From Basidiobolus meristosporus CBS 931.73 (taxonomy: Eukaryota > Basidiobolomycota > Basidiobolomycetes > Basidiobolales > Basidiobolaceae), in assembly GCA_002104905.1 (NCBI GenBank), contig MCFE01000174.1, positions 1 to 64,000 on the forward strand: DNA of 64,000 nucleotides, in the 5' to 3' direction. Position 1 is the stretch's first letter, and each line of letters begins with the position of its first letter. The translations under genes and the position numbers were made by a program. Below, piece after piece: positions 12,535 to 23,838 of this stretch. The notes under the pieces were generated by a model. The model saw only the letters and a program-made list of their open reading frames with translations. It was not told the origin of the DNA and made no database searches.

Positions 12535-12986
12535 TTCAGAGGATAATATTTATTTTGAGAGCGTGATTCTTCTAACGATCAAATAGTCTCTGCAGCAAAA
12601 CCTCCTACTATTCCCTCAATGTATTTGTGTATCTGTAATGAAAGGTGAGCTACTCAAAATTGAAAACCTTAACAGGTGGGAAAGTTGTGAAGCGCATCAG
12701 TTAAGCTACCACCTTATGCATTCGAATTTTTGAAATGCAGATCATATTGAATGCTAATATGGTATTGGGTTCTTCACTGATTAAATAATTTCCATTATTG
12801 AAAAGGACCGCATATACATACGAATAAATCAACCAAGTTTCACCGCCCAGCCACTGTCTATTCACTGCTTAGCATCAATTCAAACTTCCCTATTATCAAG
12901 CGCTCTGCAAGCTTATACGTAACTTCTCTTTCTCGAACCTAATAAAGTTGATAACCTTTAAATCCAGTAGTCGAAGTTGCCCCGAG
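12535..12986. promoter_or_regulatory. Shared divergent upstream region of MED25 and the HSBP1-like gene
   Basis: The 452 bases between the two ATGs must hold both promoters. It is AT-rich with no standout TATA element on either side, so I cannot point to start sites. Confidence 0.4.
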
Positions 12987-13392
12987 ATGGACATACTTGA
13001 GTCACAGGAATATAGCAACGTAGTAGGTATCTTCCCTAGAGCGCGCCTTGTTGGGTTTATACTTACTCACCCAATCTTGAACTCAACAAGGTACTTAAGA
13101 ACGTGAAGGATATGGTAAGCATATGTGATGCGACCTCTGAAAACGCCATTCACATGTCTTCCTAAATAGCAAAGTAAACTCGATGCTTTGTCAAAACACA
13201 TCTACTCCAAAAGTATGTATGCTCAGCGGATGCCCTCCCTTGCTTCAACCAAATAACGGACTTTTCTCCATAGTGGACGACATAAGCGTCAAGATAGAGG
13301 AGCTTGACAAAGCTATTAGTAAAATGGAAGCTGATATGGAAACTCCTATTGACGCAGCAGACAGTGGCCATGTCCTGGCGTCGGAAGAGTGA
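12987..13392 (+). CDS. Heat shock factor-binding protein 1-like coiled-coil protein
   Basis: Four exons (12987-13022, 13091-13114, 13170-13212, 13274-13392) give a 73-residue protein. Introns are 68, 55 and 61 bases, all GT-AG. The core, MQSKLDALSKHIYSKMDDIS followed by VKIEELDKAISKM, aligns without gaps to the HSBP1 heptad-repeat core, including the signature IDDMSxRIDDLEK-like stretch (here MDDISVKIEELDK). In animals and plants HSBP1 is a small trimeric coiled coil that binds trimeric heat shock factor and dampens the heat response. The first donor could be 3 bases earlier (GTAGTA), removing one Val. The acidic tail (last 20 residues) is unremarkable. Identity rests on pattern and size, so related small coiled coils cannot be excluded. 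Confidence 0.72.
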
Positions 13393-13789
13393 ACCGGTAA
13401 TGTATCCAAGTCAGTCAGTAGTCCGGAGAGTGGCAGCAAATTGGAAGATGGAAAACGAAAAATGCAGGAGCATCCACTGTAAAGCATGTATGTTATATGT
13501 AACTTGAGCTTGGCGTTGTAGCATTATATCAACCTGATCGTGGTATTCTCCCTGGCAAACGCAACCTCCGAATAAATCCCCAAAGTGTGCTTTAAACCGA
13601 CGCCACAATTTATTGACAGCATGGTTAACTTAGTGAGGACTAGAAATATTTGATTCCAATGTAGTCTAGATATGAGAATGAAGCATGGACATGGATGAGG
13701 TGCCCAAACAAAACGAATACTCCATTCAAGAGTTCGTTTCCAAGGATGGATGCTATGAAAATGGTGTATGAATAACTAGGAGAAAGCAG
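13393..13789. other. Convergent spacer between HSBP1-like and uS17m genes
   Basis: Contains the 3' ends of two convergent genes. An AATAAA at about 13572 on the plus strand could be the poly(A) signal of the HSBP1-like gene. Nothing else seen. Confidence 0.4.
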
Positions 13790-14124
13790 TTATTTGTGGA
13801 CTTCACCGGTCTCTGGGTCAACCCATTTACGAGCAGGCTTGATGATTTCCGCCACTGTGAAAGATTTTCTTTTGCTTAACGGACGGCAAGCTTCGATACG
13901 AACGACATCGCCCAATTCGCATTTGGACTTTTCATCGTGGACCAGGTAATTTTTGTGCAAAGTGATAATCTGACGACAACGGTTAGGACGTATCTACAGT
14001 CTGGCCGACCAATATGTAAACTTACCTTCTTCACTACTGGGTGAGGTATGTGGCGTGGCACACGAACCTTGACGGTCTTTCTCATGGCGGTTCCAACCAC
14101 CATACCGATGAAATTTTGTCTCAT
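13790..14124 (-). CDS. Mitochondrial small ribosomal subunit protein uS17m
   Basis: An rRNA-binding protein of the mitochondrial small ribosomal subunit. Exon 1 is 14124-14026 and exon 2 is 13969-13790, giving 92 residues. The S17 OB-fold landmarks are clear: [19 protein letters not shown] at the start, HPVVKK, then [25 protein letters not shown] and FTVAEI. The intron starts GTAAGT. An acceptor 56 bases on (CGTCAG) gives the family-typical spacing between HPVVKK and the [10 protein letters not shown] segment. A nearer TAG, only 32 bases from the donor, is in the same frame and would add eight residues. The ATG sets the protein directly at the conserved start, with no separate targeting peptide, as is common for this family. 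Downstream it converges with the HSBP1-like gene. Confidence 0.92.
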
Positions 14125-15193
14125 TGTTCAAAGAAAAAACGCTTCTGAAGTCTGGCAAGAGAATGTAGCCTTGAGCTCAGCTGGAATCAGTTTCAACTTT
14201 CTAATAAATCGAAATTTTTCATGTCTGGAGTCGTGTTTTTCAGGGAATCTTCCTCTGGGATCAATCAGGAGCAGAATCAGTTAAAGTGGGCTTGAAATTC
14301 TATCGCAGTGCGATTTCCATCATTTCCAGGACTGATCGCACATTGGATATTCTATCATTTATTATCCTTTTGTGGCGAATATTATCTCATTGCTCATTTC
14401 TTGGATGATTACTATTCTTCGTATTCAGGAATGTCACATTCATCTGAATGATATAGAATATTATCATTTCACCATAATGATTCAACGTGTTGGGCTCATC
14501 CAATTGCTACTGATTTGGTATTGTGATTAATTTCACAAGATTCTCCTACCAATTCTTCGAAATTGTGCAGATTGAAGATTTTCCGACTCATCCGAGAGAC
14601 CACATATCCACTTCCTTGCCTTTATGAAGATTTACAAGAGTTTGATTTTCTGATCGCGAGTCGATGAACTGATAGGCAGGTGCCATTCTTTCCACCACCA
14701 GTTCTGAGTTTCACTTGGCTCGCAGTCCTGTTTGCCGTTGGTTATGCATCCCAAATCACATGTTTGGTGCCTCAGCTTTCAACCTTTTTCTTTCAAACAA
14801 TACGTAGTGAAATGTTTCAATATGGAAGGTCGAGATATTTAGTAACCGTTTGCTTGAGAATAGAGTCATCCAATGGAGTCCCTAAAGGAGCTGGAGAAGC
14901 ATACTAATACTAATGGGGACCATCACTTCCCTGACTTCACTGTTACATAACACTATTTACTTTGGCCCCATGGGGAAGCCAAGGAAATAATACTTCAATT
15001 CATGTTTAGCAGAAGGGGCTTGGAGAGCGCCAGAGAATGTCTAGCTGAGAATGCCCAACTGGTACGCACTATTTTAATTGGTGATTGTTTGACTCCGAAT
15101 GTCACTGGCTGGAAAAACTGGCTCATAAATTATGGCCAGGTGCTTAGCCAAGTAAATGTATTGAGGCACATTTTGGTGAATGCTACTTACCAA
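14125..15193. other. AT-rich intergenic stretch, nothing recognised
   Basis: No frame with a convincing start. The frame at 14680-14907 begins only with GTG and its signal-peptide look is not supported by an ATG. Confidence 0.5.
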
Positions 15194-15540
15194 TGTTGTA
15201 AGAGTTTTGGAGATATTGGAAGTGAATAGGAAATAAGTAGATTATGTGGTTTTCACTTAATGATTTATTGAATGTAAAAGTAGTGGTAATACTTTTGCAT
15301 GGTCTTCGCATAACAAACTTGTAGAATATGTTTAGGAAGGTCCCAAGCACATGTGTGCAAAGTTCGGGGCTGTTTGGAAAACTCTGAGAATTTCCATGTT
15401 CTGGGTACCTGATGTTTTGTTGAAAATATTCCAAATAAATCCCAACAAGGAACTTGGATCATTACCTACAAATCTTGGAGAATACTGACCAAGTGACTAA
15501 GTTAGGTGAATGTTTAGGTGGAATTACAAATCTTACAACA
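15194..15540 (-). mobile_element. Solo LTR of the copia family of the right half
   Basis: 347 bases beginning TGTTGTAAGAG and ending TTACAACA, so its ends form an inverted repeat with TG...CA termini. It matches, with many substitutions, the LTRs at 23507, 25433, 34603 and 35889. Flanks ACCAA and ATTAA are close but not identical, perhaps a decayed 5-base target duplication with two C-to-T changes. It is the only clear retroelement in the gene-bearing half. The minus strand is given by comparison with the LTRs that flank minus-strand copia genes. Confidence 0.8.
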
Positions 15541-17081
15541 ATTAAGATACCTCTATGCTAGTTAGCAGTTTGCATACAGGTTTGAGGGCTGAAATCTGCT
15601 GGAGAGTAGCTAGAATTATTGACATATCCTGTGTTTCTAATTAATTACCTTTAATATTATTGATTAATCATCCAGTAAGACACTAGACAATTCAATGAAC
15701 TGGTAAAGTCCTGAAAGATATCAACCTTTTCAAATTCACCATACAACCAGTATATTATATAAACCACAGCAAAGGAATCTGCTAGAAATCCTCTGGGTAG
15801 CATATGAAATGAAATATAGTAAATTAACCTGGATATACATTAAAATTACAAGAGGAGAATGTAATATAGTGCGTGGTCTATAAGTTAGTGTTCGGATTTC
15901 ATATTTTGTATATGAAGAAGGCAAAGTGGGCTTTATTTTGTTGTAAGATCATAGGGAGTGCTGGCAACAATTTGGGGAGCTACCAGAATTGTATATAGCG
16001 ACATGCATCAAGAGGATCCCAGGAAGCATTGTGCACGGTTAGGATCTTTTGGACAGGTTTGAAATTTTGGTCATTCACAGGACTTTGTCAAAAGCTCACG
16101 TGGGCAACAGAAAGTAGGTCAAGGTGCAAACTGCGATCCATGAAAAAGTTCCAATATGTTAGAGGTGACCGCTCTATATGCCAACTCATAAACTTGCCTA
16201 AAGAAGGAAAGTTTCATATTCTAGCACATGATTTTCTAAATCCGGTAAACAAGTTGTTTATGGCTGCTCGATTACTGTCACGGCTCTTACAAATCAGAAA
16301 CCTAGACATGGTGGTTCAAAGTAGACTTGTTTCAATTTACTGAGATTGAATTTTCCATCACAAATACTGGCCCCCTAGCTTCTGGAAAGCTTCCTCGCTC
16401 TTTCCCGGGAAATGCTTGCTGAGTAAATAGGCTAACGGCCTGTTTATGACATGCCAGTTACTCCCGGTTCCAATTGCACAGTAACCCCAGGGAATTTCTT
16501 GGGATTTTCGCTATAATTAGGCTTTTTTGTGCCGTAGTGTCTTGTTGCGACTTTGACTGACCATAGACTTCAATGTACGCCTACGAGATCCACTACATGG
16601 AGGTAAGCATTGTGATACACGTACTGCTACACCATGATACAGATGCACGAGAAGTATTTAGGGAATTTTAATCAAGAAACATGGGTGGCTTCCAAATGAC
16701 TGCTGACAAATATGATACAAAGTGGATGGCAAAGGGATTTGTGATATATAGGACGAATGGACCATGTTGGATATGGGTACGTATCACGTGACTCACGAGT
16801 CCATGAATCATTCTAGCGGAAGAAGCCAATTGGGTTGGGACCTATCATGAAACCACTGTGCGAGGGCTTACTGCAGTATTCGAAAGCCTTACAGAATTCA
16901 CACGAACAGCCTAGAATACATCAAAGCATATTGCAATACCAGGGCACCATAGCTATTTGGTGGACACAGTCCAGTGAACGGGATGGGGGAGACCGAAAAC
17001 AGAATGAGGGAGGATGCACAATGAGCCAAACAAAATCCATTGTGTCACCCCTCAACATTTCCAGGTCTTGAGGTGAATGCT
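15541..17081. other. Intergenic, nothing recognised
   Basis: A 104-codon frame at 16029-16343 starts with TTG and resembles no family. Nothing else supportable. Confidence 0.5.
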
Positions 17082-17690
17082 TTAGAATGGATGGGTTTTT
17101 TGGTGCCTACGCAGATTCGAGAGAACGGAAAACCTTCGCCGACAACCAGCATATTCACATTCGTAAGGTTGCTCTCCGGTGTGGGTGTGCAGATGAGTTC
17201 GAAGCGAGCTCGGGCGTGGGAATCGTTTGTGGCATACGTGGCACACGTGCCGCTTCGAGATATAATTGCGCTGACTGTGAACCAGGTTACTCTCAGGAAT
17301 CGAGGAGTCACTGAGAGTACTGGAGGAGATGGAAGAGCGGCGTTCACTGGACTCACGATGCGACCCGTAAGAAGTGGGGTATCTCTGCTGACATATGGTT
17401 GAGAGCAGTGCGGTGGGGTCAAATGAGCCAGCGATAGTCCTTGTTGCAGGTAAAGATAAAGTGGCGGCGTAGTTGGAATTCATGCATTGCAGGCGCTTGC
17501 TGCTAAGGCTTTCGATAGGGGTCGCTGGCTTAGTCAGTTGGGAATACCAATCCTCTTCGGAAAATAGCTCGCGTATACTTGGGAGTAGAGAGAGAGTCTG
17601 CGGCTTGGGCATTGACACATATGTGGGTGCCACTGCGTATGGATGGGGCCTGAATAAATGCCTCTCACCAGTAATAATCAAGGCAGCCAT
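17082..17690 (-). CDS. Two-finger C2H2 zinc-finger protein, paralog 2
   Basis: Intronless, 202 residues from the ATG at 17690. The frame extends a little upstream but only through TTG, and a TATATAA element sits about 52 bases before this ATG, so I chose it. Two C2H2 fingers end the protein (about 150-170 and 178-200) joined by TGEQPY instead of the common TGEKPY. The N-terminal segment [14 protein letters not shown] at 36-49 matches the same position in the other two paralogs. The middle is Ser-rich, including an [17 protein letters not shown] stretch that looks phosphorylatable. Likely nuclear DNA-binding regulator with unknown targets. It faces away from paralog 3 at 19.2 kb. Confidence 0.85.
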   Translation of the reverse strand: MAALIITGERHLFRPHPYAVAPTYVSMPKPQTLSLLPSIRELFSEEDWYSQLTKPATPIESLSSKRLQCMNSNYAATLSLPATRTIAGSFDPTALLSTICQQRYPTSYGSHRESSERRSSISSSTLSDSSIPESNLVHSQRNYISKRHVCHVCHKRFPRPSSLRTHLHTHTGEQPYECEYAGCRRRFSVLSNLRRHQKTHPF

Positions 17691-17740
17691 ATTTGCGCGA
17701 TCTTGCAATAATAATCTTGTTGGTGAGGGGTCGTCTTAAG

Positions 17741-17750
17741 ACTTATATAA
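17741..17750 (-). promoter_or_regulatory. TATA box of zinc-finger paralog 2
   Basis: Minus-strand TTATATAAGT about 52 bases before the ATG at 17690. Confidence 0.5.
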
Positions 17751-19144
17751 ATCTCGCCGACCAATAATCGCCAAGGAGCACATGATATTTCCCGTAAGGC
17801 CCCCTTGAGAATGGGGTGTAACCTTAAACTTCTCTGAACCCGCAATTAATACATCAATGAAGAGACGAGGTGACTCGCCTGATGCCCGTCTTAACCCTAT
17901 TAAGAATGCAACTCTATCTATCTAGAATCTAAATATAGTAAGTCAGATAGGCCAATCAAATGGGAACAAATGGGCAGACTTTGGTAAGGTTAGGATTGCG
18001 CTGCCATATTTGACTTAGTTGAAGATCCCAGGTGAAACATGAATATAGAAGCCTGGATTAACAAGCTTTGAAAACTGAGCCATTGGGGTTTCATTTCCTA
18101 ATACTGTTACACCTACATATCAGCTGGTACTTATGGATACTCTTTCTGAGTCACGAAGCACCAAGGTAGGGTGTCACGAGCGATGTGGCTACCTGGTCGA
18201 ACGCTCTTCTGATCATGTAGCCCGATGCTCACACAAATTGATCAAGAGGCTGCTTTCGTGGCGCTCTAACCAAATCGGACAGGTCGTTATTGCCAGAGCA
18301 TCAGCCATTATGCCGTTCCATCTGATCGATCATTTAAAACCGCATGCCCATTCTAATGTACCGCGAAGTGGAAATGGGGGTGAATTCGGAATGGATGGGA
18401 CAAGACATGTTTAGGATTAGCGACGCTATTGCGATGTTGATGTGGTGCCCGCTTGGTGGCCATTGATCTCGCAATGAAGACCCGCCTGTCTTTAGCCAAT
18501 ACCTCTGTGCCTGAGCAATTTCTGTTTCATCCATTCTGGCCTAAGCATAGTACTACAATGCAGCGGTGAATCCACAATAAATCCACTTCAGGGAATGCAT
18601 CCTTATCTTTGCCAAGTCGATTCACCTCATTTCCAGTGTCTAGCTACTCAAAAGTTCCAACCAACACTGTACCACCCTCACTGAACGCTGTAGGCTAGCC
18701 ACAAATGTATATTGCTTGACCAACCCATTCATCCCAGAGCGATCTGGACTCTTGAACAGATTTTCATTTGCCAAATATAGTTGAACCGGCTTATTGCATT
18801 TCAAGGAGCGTTGGGAATGCGACTTAGTGGGTGGGCGATTGCTAGCCATGGTGCCAGCTCTGATGGCTGCTGCATATCTCTTATCAGCAGATCAATAATT
18901 GTTTTTAGCATATTTTTGGATTTGCCTGACCAATTCCCCAGTCTTGGGTGGATCTTAGATTGATATGGATTTCATGGATTACCAGGATTTTCATTGGCAA
19001 AGGCTAATTCAAACATATATCCCTCTGAGACCGTATTTCACTTGATCAAGGGAAAGAAATTGATGAAGGGATGGCACACCACTCTATCCTATGCCGAAGC
19101 TAGTATCGTACCACAGATCGGAGAATTTCACTAACCAATTTAAA
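17751..19144. other. Divergent spacer between zinc-finger paralogs 2 and 3
   Basis: About 1.4 kb between two divergently transcribed paralogs. A 93-codon ATG frame at 18133-18414 resembles nothing known; I do not call it. Confidence 0.4.
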
Positions 19145-19150
19145 TATAAA
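19145..19150 (+). promoter_or_regulatory. TATA box of zinc-finger paralog 3
   Basis: TATAAA 58 bases before the ATG at 19208. It lies inside the longer open frame, which argues against the upstream ATG at 19091. Confidence 0.55.
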
Positions 19151-19207
19151 GTAGGCCGTTTCCATTTGGAGGCGTCTTTCCCTCTCTCTCAATATACGTT
19201 TCTCAAC

Positions 19208-19864
19208 ATGACCAGCTCTGACAAAATCAGGCGAACGGAGGAGCCCAATTTTCCACCGAGTACGCCTAGTCATGCACCACTAACCATCAGTCTGGGCAAC
19301 CCGGAGTCAAAATCAAGCCCACTGCCCAGCGTACACGAGCTGTTCTCTGGCGAGAGGTGGTTCCAGTCACCACCATCGTCAGCCCCCCATGCTACTTCCA
19401 CTCTCGCTGATGCCAACCCTCAAGTTAGCCCCTCCAAAGTTGACAGATTTGTGAGAAAGGGTGATGCAAAGGGGCTAGGTGGCCTGAAGGAGGAGAGCGA
19501 TGCAGAGATCCCAAGTGTGGGAAGGGAGTCCTTGGCTTTCGCCAGCTCACGGCTGCTTGCTGCTGATCAGCGATACAAGGTGAATTCTCCTGAAGATTCG
19601 CCTGAGATCAACAGTCAATCAGATATGCATATGCAATCCGACCTACCCAACACTGCCTCAATGTTCCTGGGGCAGCCCAACTATGTTTCGAAGAAGCATA
19701 TATGTCATCTTTGCAACAAGAGGTTCCCTAGGCCTAGTTCGCTGAGGGTTCATCTAAATACACATACCGGTGAGAAGCCGTATATCTGCGAATACCCCAA
19801 CTGTAAGCGTAGCTTTTCGGTGCTTTCGAACCTTCGAAGGCATACCAAAACTCATACCCCATGA
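19208..19864 (+). CDS. Two-finger C2H2 zinc-finger protein, paralog 3
   Basis: Intronless, 218 residues. The frame is open from an ATG at 19091, but a TATAAA at 19145 lies downstream of that codon, so the start is placed at 19208 (MTSSDK). Two C2H2 fingers close the protein (about 165-187 and 193-215) with a TGEKPY linker, followed by only three residues. LPSVHELFSGERWF at 39-52 matches the conserved N-terminal segment of paralogs 1 and 2. The remaining N-terminal region is Ser/Pro-rich with an acidic and basic patch around 75-105. Likely a nuclear DNA-binding regulator; function unknown. Confidence 0.85.
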   Translation: MTSSDKIRRTEEPNFPPSTPSHAPLTISLGNPESKSSPLPSVHELFSGERWFQSPPSSAPHATSTLADANPQVSPSKVDRFVRKGDAKGLGGLKEESDAEIPSVGRESLAFASSRLLAADQRYKVNSPEDSPEINSQSDMHMQSDLPNTASMFLGQPNYVSKKHICHLCNKRFPRPSSLRVHLNTHTGEKPYICEYPNCKRSFSVLSNLRRHTKTHTP

Positions 19865-22800
19865 CAACATAACCTCATTTTTCCCGCGAGAGACCGTCGG
19901 ATTACTGTCCATCAAGAATAGCCTCTCAGGGGCTCCTTTGGAGTCCCACGCGTTGGCCAACGCGCGAGAACTCGTATGATCCCTGAGGGGGAATTGTACG
20001 GTTGGCTACGGAGCAGCATTCGCCACTTCCGCTTTGTAAGTCCCATTAAACCGTAGTGGCATTACCACCCGTACGGGATGTATGGCATTGTATAAAATAC
20101 TGGATGTTCAATATGAGAAGGATTGGGCCATGTTGCGAATCCCCCGAGATTCCTCAGGCTTGTGTGGATAGGATTGTACAGGAATGAATTGCCAGAATAA
20201 ATTGGATTCAAGAGGTGTCGTGAAACGATAGGAACAGGGCGGGAAACACCAATAATCGAAACCCAACCAACTTGAGATCGAGAAGGCATCCTAAGTGATC
20301 ACGATCACGATCACGACACGGCCACAGCCGCGGTTACACTCAGATAAGCTGTCCGTCGTTCAGATCACGGGGACGTCTATTTCTAACAGGCAGGGTGTCT
20401 GATTTCTCTTGGCACCCTTTGGTCTCATCTGCAAAGGGAATCAATAGCTTACGAAACAAATGGCCGGCCGGATTTGGACTTTAAGTCATTTTATTTCGTA
20501 TCACCGAAACTCCGGTTTTGACCAGACACCAATCCAGTATCCCAACGGATCCAATCAAACGAGCTTCCCTGACTTGCCATCGAGAGGCTGGCCACCAATC
20601 TTGGGGCCAAAGCAAGATACCGATCGGACCAGTTGCTGACCGGTTAATCGCAAGGAGACCCCCGGCTCTAGAGCGTTTCCGTCAGCTCCAGGGCTTCTTC
20701 GCTACCCAGAAAGGACTAATCAGCAAGATCTTGAAAGTGTGGCTTCAGAGCCGAATCCAAGCGCTGCGCTCGAAAACCAAGCCAACCTTGATTGAATCTC
20801 CCAACTGGAATGGGTTTCTCCCGGATCGCAACCATCAGGAAACCACCATCAACGGAGTAGTGAATCGACATGGCCCAATTGAGGAGCGCTGTCAACCAGC
20901 CCCAACAACTAATAAAGCGTAGGAATGCCCATCATTCCACTCAATTCGGACGCTTCGTGGATCCATCTGGGAATCTGCTCGGCCAGGAATCGACGAAACA
21001 GGGATTCTGGCTAGTACTTAAATGGAACCACCACCCTAAATCCTCCAGTGGGCTCGGTGTCTCGCCTTGCGTTGCACAAGGACGATGGTAGCCAAGTGTG
21101 TGCAGTGGTGGTTTTGAACTCAGCCTTGCCAGCGACTAGAGCAGCATTGGGTGGCAGTCAGCATAGGGCGGGCTCTTTTCCGTGCATAGATTGGTTCGGG
21201 ATGGTTTCCATCTCCACAACAAATGAGGGGGCACTCGATTGGCCACTACTTCAGCTGACCACACCGGCGGTGTATTACTTGAGATTGCGCAACAAAGATG
21301 ATTCCCCATCATCTCCAATCTCCACCGGATGCCACTGGGACACTGGGCCTGACTCAGCGTTCCCAGGACAATCCGGGATTTTCCACGGGTGCTGATGGTT
21401 TGGGAGGGGAAAAAGACCGCCATGCAGGCAATTCCAGACCAGTGCCATCCTGGCCGATTCCAGATCACTCCCTCCATCGAGAACCCCCCAAACAGCGCGA
21501 CCACCCGTCGACGGCCTGCTAGGGGGATTCGTACTCCTTCAAGCACCAGGGCGCTAACCATCTTTGAGGCCAATGGGCTCTCATGAAGCGCTTGCGCGGC
21601 TGTAGGGGGCATGCGTATGGCTCTTGTTTCTCGGGATCCTTGCCGGCGTGTATGTGCTGCGCCTGTAGCCCCGGGAACATATCATGAGTCTTCCCTTTCT
21701 CTACACAGTTTTGGGCGAGCAGCCAGTATCACCAATTGCTGTCGGGTGCTGTTAGTGAGGTGGTTTCCTTATTTGGGCTAGCTTGCAGATGCGCCCACCT
21801 GACTGGCTACATCTCACTGTTTCATCTGGGTGCGATTACAGACGGTTGTTGGTGAGGAATTGACGCGATGGGATTCTGGTTGGGGTGGTGTTGCAGCAGA
21901 GTGCGGTTACGTTGTGGAGATAATTACATCAGCTTATGGATGGTTCAGTGATGGAGTCACAGCCTTGTAAACTAGAACTATCTACGATATCTGGCCACAC
22001 TCATGGTGGGGCGGTCACCGTCAGTCCTGCTTTGTAATAGAGTTACCCATCGGGGTATATCACATGAATGACTCTCCTTCGCCATGCGTCCTAGACTTAG
22101 GAGCTGACTTCACACACCGGATTTCCTGCACTCGAACACTCAACATGCTTGGAGCTTTCGGCGACCCCAGATTGGCGGATAGATTCCCGGTGTTTATGAT
22201 GCTTCTAGAATCAATCCAGTACGGGATTGAGGAGGGTATTCTCACTCGTGTCATCTATTTGCTTGCGCAATCCTCCACCACCTGCTGGAGAAATCCAACC
22301 GCATAGATGGCTCAGAAAGGAAATTCTCTGGTAGATCCTGAGGATAGTGGAATCGGGTGCTTGGCGGTAGATTGATGGACCAACGGTATTGCTACTACCG
22401 GTTTGATGCAACCTGGATAATTGGTCGAAGGATGTGTGGTAGACTATTCCAGGGGAATGTTGGTGTGGTTTGGGTACTGTCGTCTAACCCTGAGCGCAAG
22501 AATGCAGTGCAAACACGGATCTCGCAACTCGAATGAATCCCCAGCTGACTGGCTAGATTCGTAGTACGTTTCCAAGAATTAGGTCCGATCCTTCGTCCGG
22601 ATCCAGGCCCACCCAGTGCTCTCTACTCGTACCAACCCCTTGTAATACTTGGGCTCGGGTAAACCTTGTTCACCACATCCACATTGGAGAACGCTTCTCA
22701 CTCCTCGCTTTTTGCTCCAAATCAACGCCGAACGTACCTCTGGCCAGGCCTTGCGCTGGTGGCGCTTCCCTGGGTATTTGCAGAAAAGATCGGAATCTCC

Positions 22801-23160
22801 GTAAAATTGGTCGGCAATCCCACCTGCTCCTTGACTACGTACCCCTATATTTAGTCAAAGAAAGTCCTGCCTTAAATGGTGATACATCGGTTTTACCCTA
22901 GGGCCCAATCACTGATTTGATCGCTTCGATGTTTCTTCCCTCCCGATCGCAGTGGGCTGCTGGCCTATGGATGCTTGTATACTCTTGGTACATTATTTGA
23001 ATTGCATGTTAAATGCCCTTCATGGCGCAATAATCAGTTTGTACACTAGAGGCTTCGTTCGAGCTACGGTGACATCGCCTATATCACCTTACATAGCATA
23101 AACTCTGCGCCAATGTTGGTGGGAAATGCCTCAAGAGTCATGTCTAGGAGACAACTGCTA
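19865..23160. other. Spacer leading to the transposon block, no gene recognised
   Basis: 20.3-21.6 kb is relatively CpG- and GC-rich with frames of 134 codons (20518-20922 plus, TTG start) and 158 codons (21136-21612 minus), overlapping frames on both strands and no recognisable family. A short (GATCAC)x3 repeat lies at 20297-20314. 22064-22306 is an ATG frame of 80 codons with no known relative. I cannot support any of these as genes. Confidence 0.4.
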
Positions 23161-23460
23161 AATAGCCACTAAGAAAAAAAATCATGAAAAGACCAGCAGA
23201 ATACTAGCATAACATCAGCTGAATTCCAAGTGTCTCTAAGCTTGAAACTCTCAATATCTCAGGCACTGGCTATTTGGCAGGCCAGCAGACATCTCTTCCA
23301 GGAGGAGACTAGGCCAACTAGTACTCATACAATATTTGGTAATCAGCTACTCCTTACTTCTACCAAAAATTGCAACCAAAATGGGAAGGTAGATAACCAG
23401 CTGAATGCCCGCAGTTTACCAGATGAATTTCAAGTTTGAGACTTCTCATAAGGTAATAAG
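23161..23460 (+). repeat. Dispersed repeat R, copy 1
   Basis: About 300 bases that recur in diverged form at about 61795-62095. Shared landmarks are a start near CCACTAA/CCACCTAA, AGGAGGAGACTA and CCAGCTGAAT. Nature unknown; it marks the start of the repeat block. Confidence 0.55.
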
Positions 23461-23506
23461 ATAGTGATGATATTGGCTGAAAATTAACATGCTCTTGCAT
23501 GCCAAC

Positions 23507-23838
23507 TATTGTAAGAGTCTTAGAGATATTGGAAGTAATTAGGAGAACAAGTAGATTTTGTGGCTTTGACTTAATGATTTATTGAATGTAAAAGTAGTAT
23601 TTGTACTTTTACATAGTCTTGGCATTAAAAACATGTAGAATAGGCTTAGGAAGGTCTCAAGAACATGTGTTCAAGGTTTGGGGCTGTTTGGACAACTTAT
23701 CTAATTTTCATGTTCTGGGTAAATATTCTGAGTAAATCCCAACAAGGAATTAGGTGAGTATTCCCTAGAATTTGAGGGTAATGATCTAAGTGACTAAGTT
23801 AGGTGAATATCTAGGTGGAATTACAAATTCATACAACA
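23507..23838 (-). repeat. Copia-family LTR, 3' LTR of a minus-strand element
   Basis: Diverged copy of the 347-base LTR, reading TATTGTAAGAG to ATACAACA. It directly abuts the minus-strand reverse-transcriptase fragment, in the orientation expected of its 3' LTR. Confidence 0.75.

Noticed and set aside
14680-14907. 75-codon frame with a signal-peptide-like start
   Set aside because: It starts with GTG, not ATG, has no upstream support, and lies in AT-rich spacer; I could not build a gene.
15189-15545. Target duplication of the solo LTR (ACCAA versus ATTAA)
   Set aside because: Two of five bases differ; C-to-T decay is possible but cannot be claimed.
20518-21612. Frames of 134 and 158 codons on opposite strands
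   Set aside because: Start codons or splice structure are not convincing and neither translation resembles a known family. Long frames are expected by chance where GC is higher.
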